The notes: generated by a model not told the origin, from the letters alone. 64,000 nucleotides of DNA from Bactericera cockerelli (GCA_024516035.1 CM044955.1:40828137-40892136), one strand, 5' to 3'; shown: positions 12,001 through 23,033, counted from the first letter of the stretch. A program made the numbers and translations.

Positions 12001-15000
12001 GAGAATCACTGATATTTTTTTGATTCTTTTTTAACCACATTAACCTCACCCAGCCTGGGTGAGGTTAATGTGGGTAGCTGGTACGATTCCCAGCGAATGG
12101 AGGGTAAAACCCCCGTCCTAATCTAGGACGTCAAATCAAATAGAATCGTTGGCGTTAGGAAGGGCATCCAGCCGTAAAAAATGTGCCAAAACCAATCAAC
12201 CTTAACCATGAGGTTGAACAACGTTCACCCTGCTTGAGCGGGATAAGACAGAGTAAAAGAAGAAGAAGATGTCTGATAATAATAATTTATTGATTCGCTT
12301 GATGTCTGATAAGACATCCAAATACGATTGAAAATTTTCATTTTCATTCCATAAAGCAATCCTTTTCAAGTGATAGATAGTATTCAGTTACACCTATCTG
12401 TGCATGTAGGTATTTTCAGAGATCTTATAGTATTGTAGCACATTGTTAGGTGTAATTTCGATATGTATTCCCTATATAGTTGGGGTATTTTAGTGTATGT
12501 GTTTACTCATTATCTGGAAAGCCTGATATGTTTAGAGGCTTGTATATGGAAAAATAATCAAGGTTGCAGTAAAAATCATCACTAGCGAAATAATAAGCTC
12601 GGTGTGACATTTTTTTTTTTTTTTTTTTTTTTTCAAAGAAATGCAAAGTTACTAATTATATCTGGACAGCTCCCAGAGCTCAGATAACCAATTTTTTAGT
12701 ACCATGTCCCGGTAGCTCAGTGGTCAAAGCGTCGGTCTGGTAAATCCAGAGGTCGTGGGATCGAAACTCAGCCGGGACATGACAAGTTATCCTCCCCATA
12801 TGGGATTTTGCTCTCACAAAATAATACGTCTTGTGCTTACTGCTGTAATAATGGAACTCGTTGGTCTTGATCGGGCGGTATAAATAAGGTGATATTATTA
12901 TTACCAGGAAAGAATAATAATAATAATAATATCGTCTTGTTTATACTGCCCGATTAAGACTATTAAAGTCCCATTATTCCAGCAGTAAGTCCAAGACATA
13001 TTATTATGTGGTAAAAATCCCAAATGGGAGGATAACTTGTCATGTCCCGGCTGGGTTTCGAACCTACGACCTCTAGAATACCTGGATTCGCAAAGTGCCG
13101 CCTTTACCACTGAGCTACCGGGACCGACTGGAATAATGGAACTCGTTGTCGTTGGTCTTGATCGGGCGGTATAAACAAGGTGATATTATTATTACCGGGA
13201 AAGAATAGTACAGAATTGACCTTCTGTGTTTGACTTTTCGGCATAAAGAATAGTACAGAATTGACATTCTGTGTTTGACTTTTCGGCATAAAGAATAGTA
13301 CAGAATTGACCTTCTGTGTTTGTCTTTTCGGCATAAAGAATAGTATAGAATTGACCTTCTGTGTTTGACTTTTCGGCATAAAGAATAGTACAGAATTGAC
13401 CTTCTGTGTTTGACTTTTCGGTATAAAATAGTACAGAATTGACCTTCTGTGTTTGACTTTTCGGCATAAAAAATAGTACAGAATTGACCTTCTGTGTTTG
13501 ACTTTTCGGCATTAAGAATAGTACAGAATTGACCTTCTGTGTTTGACTTTTCGGCCTAAAGAATAGTACAGAATTGACCTTCTGTGTTTGACTTTTCGGC
13601 ATAAGGAATAGTATAGAATTGACCTTCTGTGTTTGGCTTTTCGGCATAAAGAATAGTACAGAATTGACCTTCTGTGTTTGGCTTTTCGGCATAAAGAATA
13701 GTACAGAATTGACCTTCTGTGTTTGACTTTTCGGCATAAAGAATAGTACAGAATTGACCGAGGATAACTTGTCATAAAGAATAGTACAGAATTGACCTTC
13801 TGCGTTTGACTTTTCGGCATAAAGAATTGTACAGAATTGACCTTCTGTGTTTGACTTTTCGGCATAAAGAATAGTATAAAATTGACCTTCTGTGTTTGAC
13901 TTTTCGGCATAAAGAATAGTACAGAATTGACCTTCTGTGTTTGACTTTTCGGCATAAAGAATAGTACAGAATTGACCTTGTGTGTTTGACCTTTCAGTTC
14001 GGCCTCGCAACACCCGTGGCGGCGAGACGCAGCTGTTCAGCAACCTGGGCGACATCTTCGGCTCGGACGCGTTCGGCTCGTTCGGGTCATTCGACATGAG
14101 CTCGGGCCTGGGGGGCGGCACCGCCATGAAGCAGACCTCCACCTCCACGAGGTTCATCGACGGCAAGAAGATCATCACCAAGAAGTAAGTGGTGGCCTCA
14201 CCCCCGCCCCCGCCCCCCGCGCTCAACACGGCGAGACGTGTTGTGCCCGGGGAAAAAGGGAGATTTTTCAATCCTTGAAATTTAGTACAATTTTTATTTC
14301 CAATCTTTTAACTGTAGGTTATCATAATAATTAAATACCAGTGGTTGAGTGTAAATGATATTTCACTTTTTTTCAATTATGTTAATGTTCTCAATTTTCG
14401 ATATTGAAATTACTATGATTCTCCCATTACCTATAATTAAACTTCATATTACATTAAAGATGGGGTGGTTTAACTCTTCCTCCCGGCAAATGAGGCGACT
14501 AATGAGAACTAAAACCCCTAACTAGCCGAGATGGTTGGTCGATTTCTAAGGGTTTAAATTTAAATAAGATTTAAAATAGGGAAAAAACCTGAATCCTCGA
14601 GATGGATAGACTCATAACAAATGAGTCAGAAAAATACTGCAGTCTGGACCAGCTGGGAGATTTTTTGTTTTAGAAACTCTCCAAATTCTAAAATAGAATA
14701 GAATATACCTTGTTTATACTGCCGAGGTAAGACTGAAAAGTCCCTTTACTCCAGCAGTCAAACAGGTCTTATATATTTTATGGGATAATAGCGTTAAGAG
14801 TTAAGGATAAATAGTTAAGAGATTGCTGGTATGTCAGAGTAGCGAACGTAGTATAAATTCTTTTCCAATTTTGAGTTTCGTGGTGGTGGTTTTTTGCCTT
14901 CTCTTCTAAAGTAGTTTCCTAATCCTGTAATACTGACTAAAATGCCCCACCTACCCTCACAACATTTTGTGTTTGTTTTCACCTCTGATTTCCTGTTACA

Positions 15001-16602
15001 ACCTTGGAACTCTCAGTGTTTTTTCTTTCTTTTGTACATACATACATCTGTTTGTTTCCCACTGTTTCTCCTTAGGTTTACAGACTTCTATTATTACTAA
15101 AACTTATACGAAACGAACTAAAAGGATCCCCACCCCTCACTTTCTCTCTATTAGCACATCTTCTTCTCTTCGTGAGTACACAGTTAAGTGCAGAAGCGAG
15201 CTTTCAACATCCCTTTCATGTTACATCTAGCTTTCACAGTTTTTTTTTTTAAGTTAACATTTAATATCATTTTCTTGGCTTACTAACAAACAAAAAAACA
15301 TTTTCAAATTCTGAACACAAGTCCTGGATAGTGATGTTAGCTAACTTTGATTAATTTCTGCTCTTCATTCAAAGTCCCGCTAGCTCAGTGGTAAAGGCGG
15401 CACTCTGCGAATCCAGATATTCTAGAGGTCGTAGGTTCGAAACCCAGCCGGGACATGACAAGTTATCCTCCCATTAGGGATTTTTGCCATATAATAGTAT
15501 GTCTTGGGCTTACTGCTGGAATAATGGGACTTTAATAGTCCTAATCGGGCAGTATAAATAAGGCGATATTATTATTATTATAAAGAGTCTGTAACACTTG
15601 GTTTGTTGATTTTATGTTTTCGCTATAACTGATGCTTGTTTGAACTTTCACAATGTTGAAAAAGACCTTGGTTTTCAGGATTTCCATTTTCATGCTTCTC
15701 TTCTTGTTTAAATCAGTTACATGAGCGGTTATGATTGTCATGAACTTTCATAATGATGCTTGTGTTCCGTTATTCAACCTGTCCTATGTCTTATGTCTGT
15801 CAAGTGTCCGCCTACCTTCCTGCTACGCCTTATTAGTCCGTAATGATACGACTTGTTATATGATTCCTCTTCTCATCTGAATTACAAATGCTTGACTTTT
15901 ACATTGCATCTGTGTGATGGCTTTATTATTTCCCTTCGTGTTTTAATGTGAACGATAAATCATTACCAATAATTTGTTTTGTATTATATTGATATTTTGA
16001 TTTCATAAGCCCTACTCGGTTTGTCAAAACACTCAATCCCCCCTTATTTTGGTCCAGAAATCAATTGATGGAACAATACATAAAGTGTCCTAAAGTAAAA
16101 GGTGCACTGTTCATTCAAGGTTGCACTGGTAACTTATAATATTCCTGGGTTATATTATTGTACTTAATATTACTGTGATTCTTTTGATGTTGGTCTTAAC
16201 ATTCTAGGAGGTTCTACGAATTCCACCCTTGGTGTACTTTGGCACTTCGGTGAGAACTATGGATCCTCCACTATTTAGTGCTTAAGTTGTACCAGCCTAA
16301 CCATTGCATTGATTATTGAGAGAAAAAAGCTCACTAAATTAGAAATTCGCTGTAAATAGTTCATCACCATCGAATTTCAAAGATCCTAATAAAATTCCTT
16401 GTCCTTATCTGATAATCTAGGATCTACAAGTATGTAGTTAAAACGCTTGCTTGTTTTTTGTGTTATATTTTCAACGTTTTTCTTCTTTCTTCTTCCAGAG
16501 TGAAAGAGAACGGCAATGAAACTGTGATGATCTATGAAAAACGATGTTCTTAAATCCAAGACTGTCAATGGTGTCCCGGACGCCATTTCATACACCAAGT
16601 AG
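3008..16602 (+). CDS. mrj: Mrj/DNAJB6-like type II J-domain co-chaperone (spliced)
   Basis: The protein activates Hsp70 ATPase through its J domain, and the DNAJB6 family restrains protein aggregation. Protein-coding exons, numbered from the conserved ATG at 5666, are 1: 5653-5730, 2: 7981-8090, 3b: 11762-11963 or alternative 3a: 8869-9093, 4: 13998-14184, 5: 16499-16602. A leader exon ends at 3015 and may supply an earlier start at 3008. The J domain opens LDYYKVLGV and carries HPD in [11 protein letters not shown]. It is followed by a Phe/Gly-rich region with DVFREFFG, a [13 protein letters not shown] block typical of DNAJB6/B2/B8, and a C-terminal LKSKTVNG block. All exon phases agree. Exon 3b and exon 5 each hold one surplus base that breaks the frame. 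With those discounted the protein is about 221 (3b) or 229 (3a) residues from 5666. The symbol is by family resemblance. Confidence 0.88.
3979..4284. mobile_element. hAT-type nonautonomous element
   Basis: The ends CAGGGGTTCTTAACC and GGTTAAGAACCCATG are near-perfect inverted repeats flanked by an exact 8-bp duplication, ACCTAGGG (3971-3978 and 4285-4292). The GGTCCGCGG-rich interior is common in hAT MITEs. There is no coding capacity. Confidence 0.85.
5269..5392. mobile_element. Mariner-like MITE
   Basis: Inverted ends CAGGGTGATT and AATCACCCTG are flanked by TA. The inner arms around GTTAACCACATATAT are also inverted. An isolated relative of the inner arm lies near 39210-39285. Confidence 0.75.
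5653..5730 (+). CDS. mrj: mrj coding exon 1, start of J domain
   Basis: The acceptor is TTTCAG and the donor GC|GTAAGT. The ATG at 5666 begins [10 protein letters not shown], the length at which DNAJB6-type proteins normally start. The exon ends in phase 2. Confidence 0.9.
5731..7980 (+). other. mrj intron, no feature seen
   Basis: About 2.2 kb of AT-rich sequence. I see no ORF, tRNA-like head or clear terminal repeat. A short string near 6765-6785 resembles the tail of SINE family A. Confidence 0.6.
7981..8090 (+). CDS. mrj: mrj coding exon 2, HPD part of J domain
   Basis: The acceptor is TTTTCAG and the donor GATG|GTGAGT. It encodes the rest of helix II, the HPD loop (Hsp70 contact), helix III and the EAYEVLSD end of the J domain. 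It leaves one base (G) for the next codon, matching the acceptors of both exon 3a and exon 3b. Confidence 0.92.
8869..9093 (+). CDS. mrj: Alternative mrj exon 3a, His- and Lys-Tyr-Asp-rich
   Basis: The acceptor TTTTCTAG gives phase 1 and continues exon 2 as E-SKRKIFD, the same structural position as E-KKRRIYD in exon 3b. It then encodes a His-rich run, five KYD repeats and [17 protein letters not shown], which parallels [15 protein letters not shown] of exon 3b. A donor at 9094 (TTTG|GTACTT) leaves phase 1, as 3b does, so 3a and 3b could swap without changing frame. If that donor is not used, the frame runs on to TAA at 9150-9152 and would make a truncated isoform. The 225 bp are fully open. 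Confidence 0.7.
9153..11497 (+). other. mrj intron, no gene seen
   Basis: AT-rich with only short chance ORFs. AATAATA-type strings near 9285 could serve as poly(A) signals for an exon-3a-terminated transcript. No repeat boundaries recognised. Confidence 0.5.
11499..11710 (+). mobile_element. tRNA-derived SINE, family A
   Basis: The head has a pol III box A (TAGCTCAGTGG) and box B (GGTTCGAAACC). The body includes GACAAGTTATCCTCCCA and AATAATGGGACT, and the tail is rich in ATT. The same order recurs at 12705, 12903 (-), 15374 and 31262 (-). Confidence 0.85.
11762..11963 (+). CDS. mrj: mrj exon 3b, G/F region with a frameshift
   Basis: The acceptor is TTTTCAG and the donor GGCA|GTAAGT. The first part reads [17 protein letters not shown] in the frame set by exon 2. 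The last part reads [23 protein letters not shown] in the next frame, and that frame joins exon 4. The switch lies somewhere in 11800-11875, and exon 2's frame meets TGA at about 11871. The length of 202 bp is one more than the phases allow, so one surplus base is present. Both halves match the family, so this is the constitutive-type exon with an indel. Confidence 0.82.
12055..12268 (+). mobile_element. SINE family E, truncated at the head
   Basis: Shares GGTTAATGTGGGTAGCTGG and the following 200 bp (AGGGTAAAACCCCCGTCC, GGAAGGGCATCCAGCC) with 39725-40070. The tRNA-like head is missing. In its place the first 19 bp are mirrored to form a 39-bp palindrome. Confidence 0.75.
12705..12903 (+). 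mobile_element. SINE family A
   Basis: Box A and box B head, and the same body as the copy at 11499, ending in an ATT-rich tail that runs into the inverted copy at 12903. Confidence 0.8.
12903..13125 (-). mobile_element. SINE family A, inverted
   Basis: Complete reverse copy ending with the box A complement CTGAGCTACCGGGAC. It sits inside the tail of the preceding plus-strand copy: that tail (GGTGATATTATTATTACC) is seen again at 13176-13196. Confidence 0.8.
13126..13196 (+). mobile_element. SINE family A tail fragment
   Basis: Matches only the last 70 bp of the family and runs directly into the 45-bp minisatellite. Confidence 0.65.
13197..13990 (+). repeat. 45-bp minisatellite, about 18 units, ending at a splice acceptor
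   Basis: The unit contains AATAGTACAGAATTGACC followed by TTCTGTGTTTGACTTTTCGG, and repeats every 45 bp with few changes. Unit 13 is interrupted at about 13757-13775 by GAGGATAACTTGTCAT, a SINE A word. The last unit grades into the native acceptor of mrj exon 4 (GTGTGTTTGACCTTTCAG), so the array looks like an expansion of the intron's own 3' end. Because 45 is a multiple of three, long false ORFs appear on the minus strand. Confidence 0.92.
13998..14184 (+). CDS. mrj: mrj coding exon 4, Phe/Gly-Ser/Thr region
   Basis: The acceptor is CTTTCAG at 13997 and the donor AAGAA|GTAAGT. It encodes the Gly/Phe/Ser-rich [15 protein letters not shown] part and [17 protein letters not shown], the motif that marks DNAJB6-like proteins. 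GC content is much higher than in the surrounding intron. It ends in phase 2. Confidence 0.88.
14700..14772 (-). mobile_element. SINE family A fragment
   Basis: Only the tail part (TTGTTTATACTGCC, TTTACTCCAGCAGT) is recognisable, and it has diverged. Confidence 0.5.
15374..15590 (+). mobile_element. SINE family A
   Basis: Full copy with box A (TAGCTCAGTGG), box B (GGTTCGAAACC) and an ATT-rich tail, in the last mrj intron. Confidence 0.85.
16499..16602 (+). CDS. mrj: mrj last coding exon, frameshifted in an A run
   Basis: The acceptor is TCTTCCAG. It reads [13 protein letters not shown] in the frame from exon 4. In the A5 run at 16537-16541 the frame is lost and stops at 16551-16553. With one A fewer it continues as [11 protein letters not shown] to TAG at 16600-16602, matching the conserved C-terminal LKSLTING-type block of the family. 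A homopolymer error is the likely cause. Confidence 0.82.
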
Positions 16603-18370
16603 ACCCCACCTCAACATGTTCACAACAAATGTACCTCAATACTTTTTATTGTGTTATAAGCTATTGACTGAATTAGGGGTAGAGATGGTTCGATGCATTC
16701 CTATTTGAAAAGGGATAGTATTTCTGTAGGTGCATTTTTTTTATTGACTCTTAGTAAGAATACGATTAAAAGTTTATTTACATGTTGAAATTTGTAACCA
16801 AGCTTTTAAACCGTAGTTCTTTTTCGAAAATTGTCATGTACTTTTTTTTTATGTCTTTAATATCTTGTGTAATGTAGCATTTTATATTATTACAGCCATA
16901 AGAACAGAATAATCTTTTATTGAAACAGTTATTGGTAAATGAGAAGTTGTCCTTTAATAATTTTATTTCACACATGAGGCTATAAGCCATCACTGAGATG
17001 TAATCAATGTACCATTTTTATTAGAGAATATTTTTCAAACAAACTGCTACTCCATGACCTATATTGACCTATGTCAATATTCTTAGTGTTGTGAATTCTA
17101 AGTTATGACCAAAATACTTCTCAATCGTATTCAGTACTGCTCTTTTTATCGCAAGATCTCAGTGACTTTTTTGCTTTTATTTTATTTGGAGACAGAGAAC
17201 AGACGTAAAATTTATTCTAATAATGTTATCAATCCATGTGTTATGCTAGCACCTACAGGAATAAAAAATCAGATGCATCTCCAAATTGGTGTTTTTCGTG
17301 TACATTATGTGTTGTAAAGTGATTTTGTATGTTTTTCAATTTATTTAATTGATTTCACTGTCATTATTAAATTATTTAATATTAATTGCCTAATACAGAC
17401 ACTCATTTAGACATATTGAATTTGAAAATATCCTTTTCATTCGTTTTTAGAGAGAAAGAGGAAATGTTCAAGTGAAAATACGAATAAGTTAGTTCTCTTT
17501 ACTTACAATAAAAATTAATTATGTACGCTAAGTACTGCAGTCTTTAGTCTATTTTTCAAAATAATTATTTAGTTTTGAAATTAGATGTCTTAGAACAGTG
17601 ATTTTTTTGTTTTACACCATTACATAATCATTCTAGAGAGACCCATTCTTAATTTTCTTAAAACACTTCTCTGTAGAAGATTTTTGGGATAATGAATTCA
17701 ACATTATTTAATAAATTGGTGTTCAGTTTGCCTCAGTTATTTATTAATATAGAGCTGTGTTTTTCTAGATGAAAAAAATATCACAACCTTCACAAGGTTA
17801 ATAAAAAGCTGATTTTTTTAATATAAATTTAGTTGCTTTATATTTTAACAATAAAACCTCAATTGAATGCGACTGCCCTTTCTGACTTGCATTTCCTTTA
17901 TTCAACAGCTTTATGTATGACACATGATACATCAGTAATTCACTCATGAAATTTTGTTGATACAAAACTTATATTTAGGTAAAAATGTTTTCCTCCAATT
18001 TGATTGTACTAGACAGTAGATCCTTTCAAGACAAATGGTTCTAGGAAATACATTTATATTTCTGTGTCAGATGTATCCTTGAACTTGAGAATTACCTAAT
18101 TACCTATATTAAGATAGTGACCCAACATAAAGATTACCATTTTCATTTTTTTCTTATTTGTAGTTAAGTTAAATGATGTATTTGTAAAAAGTTTTAACTT
18201 GTATTATTTATTTTGACTTAATTGAAAAGTTACTGTGTGGAATAGCTTTTTGAGTGTCTAATAATAATCTTTCTAGTCTCAGACAAATACCAAGAATTTC
18301 AAAAAGCTGCCTCAACACACAGTAAATTTTCAATTCCCTTTTCAACTTTATCTGTTTCATGATTAATAAA
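16603..18370 (+). other. mrj: mrj 3'UTR and flank
   Basis: AT-rich with no ORF of interest. AATAAA signals at 17508-17513, 17850-17855 and 18365-18370 give possible 3' ends. Confidence 0.5.
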
Positions 18371-18479
18371 GTTCTTGTGATTAATAAAAAAGATAAGAAA
18401 GTCTTATTTCAGCATGATTGTGAAGCTCATGTATCTAAGAAATTACTTTTTATTCCAAAAATCCTTGGATTGGTGGTGA

Positions 18480-18665
18480 AATGAATCAGGCGCTTAACTC
18501 AAAAACATAAGGGCGCGGATTCTAATCCTCGTCAACCCATGGAATTTCTCAATAAATTAGATTTTATATTTACGACTTGATATAATAGTAGTTAATCAAG
18601 CTGAAGATACGGGACTTCGTAAGTCCTCTTCAGGATGTTTTGCTCCTAGGCGATATTATTATTTC
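18480..18665 (+). mobile_element. tRNA-derived SINE, separate family
   Basis: A weak tRNA-like head with GGATTCTAATCCTCG as box B, a body ending in GATATTATTATT, and no close copy elsewhere in the window. Confidence 0.5.
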
Positions 18666-19309
18666 TTTGCTACAAAAAACTAGAGTACATTGTTATTTCT
18701 TAATTAACTTATCTAGGATTTTTCATGTGACCTATTTTTTCAGTAGCAAGAGAGGAGTACTAGATTTTCCTTTTGCTCATTTCTGAAAAAAAGAAAATTC
18801 TACTAATTTGAGAATTCGTGTTACTGACGGTATAACATTTGCGTAATCTGAGACAACCTGGGCGAAAAAATCCTCGTCATTTAAAGTGGACATTAAAAGT
18901 GTTCGTAATTACTTACCTTAACTGTGTTTTTTATTATTTGATGAGTAATTTTTTATTTATTTTAATTATTTGTAAATATGATTGGCTTATTTTATAAATC
19001 TTAATTAATTAAAGTTAAGTTTAGTTATTTACAAATACATGAAAAGAAAATCCAACTCAACTTAGACTCAAATGAAAACCACAATGTTTTATTTATTTTC
19101 CACTGTCTCTTTCAAGATTTCAATCCTCTAGTATTTTCAGTTTTTACCAAAAGCACAAATAAACGATAATCTTCTACTGGCTTAATGTTTTCTAAGCTTC
19201 TATTCTGTTTCAAACGCAACTTGTTATTAGGGTTAGTTCAAGCAGGCAGTCAAGAAGTTAGTTGTCTTGAAATAATTAGATCATAATATAAAGTGCAATT
19301 AGATCAATA

Positions 19310-19495
19310 TAACGCGCTAGTCTGGTCATCCAGGTAGCGTAGGGGTCCGTTGGTTCGAATCCCACCCAGTGCATGAATTTTTCGTCATTATTTTAGTTTG
19401 TAACCACATAATAAATAAGACTCTGAGGGTTAGGTGGTAGGAGCATTAACCTCGCCTGATGGTTACCTTCTACTAAAGAGAGTTATTATTATTAT
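19310..19495 (+). mobile_element. SINE family B
   Basis: tRNA-like head (GCGCTAGTCTGGTCATCC, box B GGTTCGAATCCCA), then CATAATAAATAAGACTCTGAGGGTTAGGTGG and an AGAGTTATTATT tail. A reverse copy lies at 51490-51715. Confidence 0.75.
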
Positions 19496-19499
19496 CAAG

Positions 19500-20690
19500 G
19501 AGATAAAGGCATAAAATGTCAATCATGGGAAATTTAGGTTATGATTTAAATAAAATCACAATATGAGAGTATATTTTTTTAGGGATGATTGATGTGATCT
19601 TTCAAAACGTGAATGGGGTATTACTCTATAAATGACATATACTTTTTAGCATTCCATAAAAGAAAAAGTCATTTAAAACTTTAAAAATTCATTTTGAAAT
19701 ACCTAAAAATATAGCCATTTCAAAATGGTTCATGATCAATGGCAGCCCCTGTACATTTCCCTGAAAAATACTGGATTTGTTTGGCCTCGTTTTTTTTGAC
19801 GAAACAGACCGCCCACGGTGGTGCGGGCGGATCAGCAGTCTTGTGCTCTCATAATATACTTGAGATCTTCTTGATTCCTGGAAGATTCCTGTATCTCTCA
19901 AAGCTAAGCCACAACTGCCAGTCGCCCTTTTACACTTTTGGGCGGATAGCGGCGGAACGATGTTTAAATAGTCAAGAACTAATGATTTCTAGTCCAATTT
20001 TTCTTCAGAGATCAAAATTTCCATAACTTGTACAAGAAAGCCGCCAGGCGGATTTTAAGGTTTTGGAAATCACCTAACCCAGATCTGAGGCCCCTTGTCG
20101 GGTTCGGATTTGAGCATTTTCCCAAAAAAACCATCTTTAATCTGATATTTCATTACTTTTTTCATTTTCTCAACTTTTCAAAGGTCGTCCGAACACAGTG
20201 ACGTACTAGGAGCGGGTTTGGGAACAACCAAGAAACCCTGCAAAGATGGAATATACGTTTAGCGATAATTTCTGAACCCCTTCAAAACCCCCCCTATGAT
20301 CTATGATCCTTCAATTATCCTAGATGACCCCAGACTTATTGAGGTTAATGGCGATCGTTAAGAAATAGGATCATGAGGAAAGATGGTAAACTGTAATCGA
20401 GTGCATGAAAAATGAAACACACGCCCGTCTTTCGGAATCTGTGTCAAAGAAACATTGGGGAAAAAAAGAAAAACTATTACGAAGATAGGTTCATTGAAGA
20501 ACCTACATTCATAGGTACCTAGTTACCTACAATCATGATAGGTAGGTACCTACTTCTGATATTATAGTAATTGACCATCAATTTATTGTTCTTGGTCATT
20601 CCAATTTTTGTAGACACGACCAAGTATCTAGCCCATATCGCTTAGGTTTCATCAAACTAGATTAGAATTTAGAATATTCATGTGTACTTT
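19500..20690. other. Intergenic, no gene recognised
   Basis: Short ORFs on both strands around 19690-20030 overlap each other and match nothing I know. A short palindromic run of GGTACCTA words lies at 20510-20555. Confidence 0.4.
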
Positions 20691-20692
20691 TA

Positions 20693-20821
20693 GGGCCGAA
20701 TTAATAGACGTTTTTGTAATACCTCTGTGGCGCTAAGTCACGGTTTGCGTACTGTGTAAGATAGGGAGAATCGACACTTACCAACGACTTAAGTTATTGA
20801 TGTTGTCTATTAATTCCGCCC
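20693..20821 (-). mobile_element. PIF/Harbinger (Tourist-type) MITE, 129 bp
   Basis: Inverted ends of about 17 bp (GGGCGGAATTAATAGAC type) are flanked by TTA on both sides. Same family as 24121-24249, 24284-24408 and decayed copies at 25706 and 46175. Confidence 0.8.
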
Positions 20822-21184
20822 TTATTTTCTTCATACCATGCCTTATTTCCCCTTCCTTTTCTGTGGAAGAACGGGAGGGGGGGGGGGGGGGCTCCAAGAC
20901 GATGTACACGGTGAGGTAAATTGTAATAAATTTTATTTTAGCACGGTCATGCAGTTGCCGGGCCAAGTTTATTCATCTTACGCATACGTACCGTGTGTGT
21001 AGTGTGCACCAAACGAAATTGTACCTAATATTTACCGATCATATTCATAGAGTATTCAAATTTACAATAATAAAATTAACCTTTTCGTTTCTCCAAGCGC
21101 ATTTTTTTCTGCTCGCCACCTTGAGCCCGGGTTTGTTTCTACTAATTTGTCAAAGAGAAATATTATTATTATTTTTTTTAAGAT

Positions 21185-21475
21185 GAGTGTTTCACAGCCT
21201 TTTTTATTTCGTAGCCATGAAACAGGAGCTACTGTAGACGCTTGTGGTCTGTGTTGTAGCCTGCCCATCCCGTAGTATGCCTCCCCTCTGATGGACGAGA
21301 AGTGACACAATACTTCCCATTTAGGTGCTGGGTCAACACGAGCGCACCGGAAGGTATCCCTTACAAACAATTGTAACCAAATTAAGAATACAAATTTTTG
21401 TCGGCGCGGGGGTTCGAACCCGGGACCTTCCGCATGGCAAGCGAGTGCTTAACCACTGAGCTAATCGCGCGCTCT
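21185..21475 (-). mobile_element. tRNA-derived SINE, family C
   Basis: The minus-strand head has AGCTCAGTGGTTAAG and GGGTTCGAACCCC. The body (CGTAGCCATGAAACAG, GCCTGCCCATCCCGTAG) is shared with 47030-47305. Confidence 0.75.
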
Positions 21476-21499
21476 GTGTTTGAAATTTGAAATTTTATA

Positions 21500-21650
21500 C
21501 AATCTAGCGCATTGATCCGTACTTTGTGGTTTGGATCCTAACCAATATATGCTTGGATTTTTCGACCACATAATTAGACTGAGGGTCAGGTGGTAGAAGA
21601 ATTAGAGCATTTATCGCCGATAATTTCTAATAAAGAGTATTATCATATTA
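21500..21650 (+). mobile_element. SINE family B, degenerate head
   Basis: The body GACTGAGGGTCAGGTGGTAG and a TAATAAAGAGTATTATCA tail match family B. It is next to the family C head. Confidence 0.55.
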
Positions 21651-21829
21651 TGGTTCGAAATAATTTACACGAAGGATAAAATAATAATTATGGCTCTAAA
21701 GTCGAATGCGGTGTTGCCTGATAAAGTCTTATAACATTCACTGCGCTCATCTTCGTTCCGTATGTCACCACCTCAATGAAGAACTTCCCTCATCATGCTT
21801 CCCTCCACTCCTTCCCCTCACTCCTCTCC

Positions 21830-22039
21830 TCAATCAGCTGTTCTCTGGAAACAAGAAGTGAACAGCAAACCGTTCATCACGATCTCAATCGACGTCCATT
21901 TTGATTTTGAAGCTTTCCGAGATTAGTACGAGCGTCTATTTTAATTTTGAAAAATTGATATATTTCTACACTACTATTTATAGTTATGAGGCATTTTAAT
22001 TATTAACAAGTTCCACGATCTAATTAGTTCATATTTCGG
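21830..22039 (+). other. me31B: Possible 5' leader exon of me31B
   Basis: Placed by its consensus donor TTCG|GTAAGT at 22039-22040 and the pyrimidine-rich sequence above it. If real, the 3.5-kb gap to the first coding exon is a 5'UTR intron, and every snoRNA at 23.0-24.8 kb is intronic. Not provable from sequence alone. Confidence 0.3.
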
Positions 22040-22794
22040 TAAGTAATATCTTTTGATTCTCATCTGTCATCCTTTTTCCCTTTTGTCGACCCCTCTAATG
22101 TTAAAAGTTGAGGTACAGCAGCCACAATTCCGATAAAGTATTTCAATGCATTATACTTTCTTTTCTATCGGCCATATTGTCAGTAGTGAAGTTCTTTTCT
22201 TTATCCACACTTATCATTGTAATCCTCTGTATAATATTCAACCATTTCACTGGTGATACTGCTGTGTCAATAATATTGTAGCTATTAACGTTAGATTCTT
22301 GGCAGAGATTGAACTTGCGTAGAAACAGCCGTTGCTTCATTCCGTCAATAATATAGCACTAGCTTGAGTAGCTACTAGCTTGTGATTTTCTTTCCACTTG
22401 GTGAATATTAGGCGTATTATTACATATTATACTCAGGAATGTCGAATAAAATTATTAGTCTGGCATAAGAGTTCTAGACGGTATTTTTTCCGAGTGTCTT
22501 CCAAACCTGTGAAACCTGCACTCAGCATCAATGGAGCGTAGAATATCTACACCATAAATCTTGTAAGATCATGAAGACAAGCATTGTCCACAGAGAACCC
22601 TCAAGTTTAATCCTGGGTGATTCTACCTGTTCCAGCACTAACCCAGATGGGGTAAGGTTATGAAATATGAGTGTGTCATCTCAGATATTTTCTTGTTGAT
22701 TTTGGTAACTTTTTTTGAGACCCATGTTCTGAAAACTGAAGAGAAAACATAAAACTCCATTATTGACTTACCATTAATTATTTTTACACAATGT

Positions 22795-22935
22795 AACTGA
22801 GGTTAATGGTGGTTGTTGGTAGCTGGTTTAGTCTCCAGCAAATAGAGGTTAAAACCCTGTTTGGAAAAACTTAGATGTTGAACATGATGTTTCTAAGGAA
22901 AATCCGAAAGCTTGTCTAGCCTGTGCTGTTTGAAC
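22795..22935 (+). mobile_element. SINE family E, diverged fragment
   Basis: ACTGAGGTTAATG, GGTAGCTGG and AGAGGTTAAAACCC follow the family E order with many changes. Confidence 0.5.
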
Positions 22936-23033
22936 ATGGTGTATATTGATGATCAAGTGATAATTTTAAATTAAAGAAGTGACAAGATTAATATAATTGT
23001 AAATATCGCTGGGATTTAGTTCAAGAAACATTG

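Noticed and set aside
13192..14271. Long minus-strand ORFs with repeated [15 protein letters not shown] units
   Set aside because: They are the 45-bp minisatellite (a multiple of three) read through; several frames are open at once and nothing around them looks like a gene.
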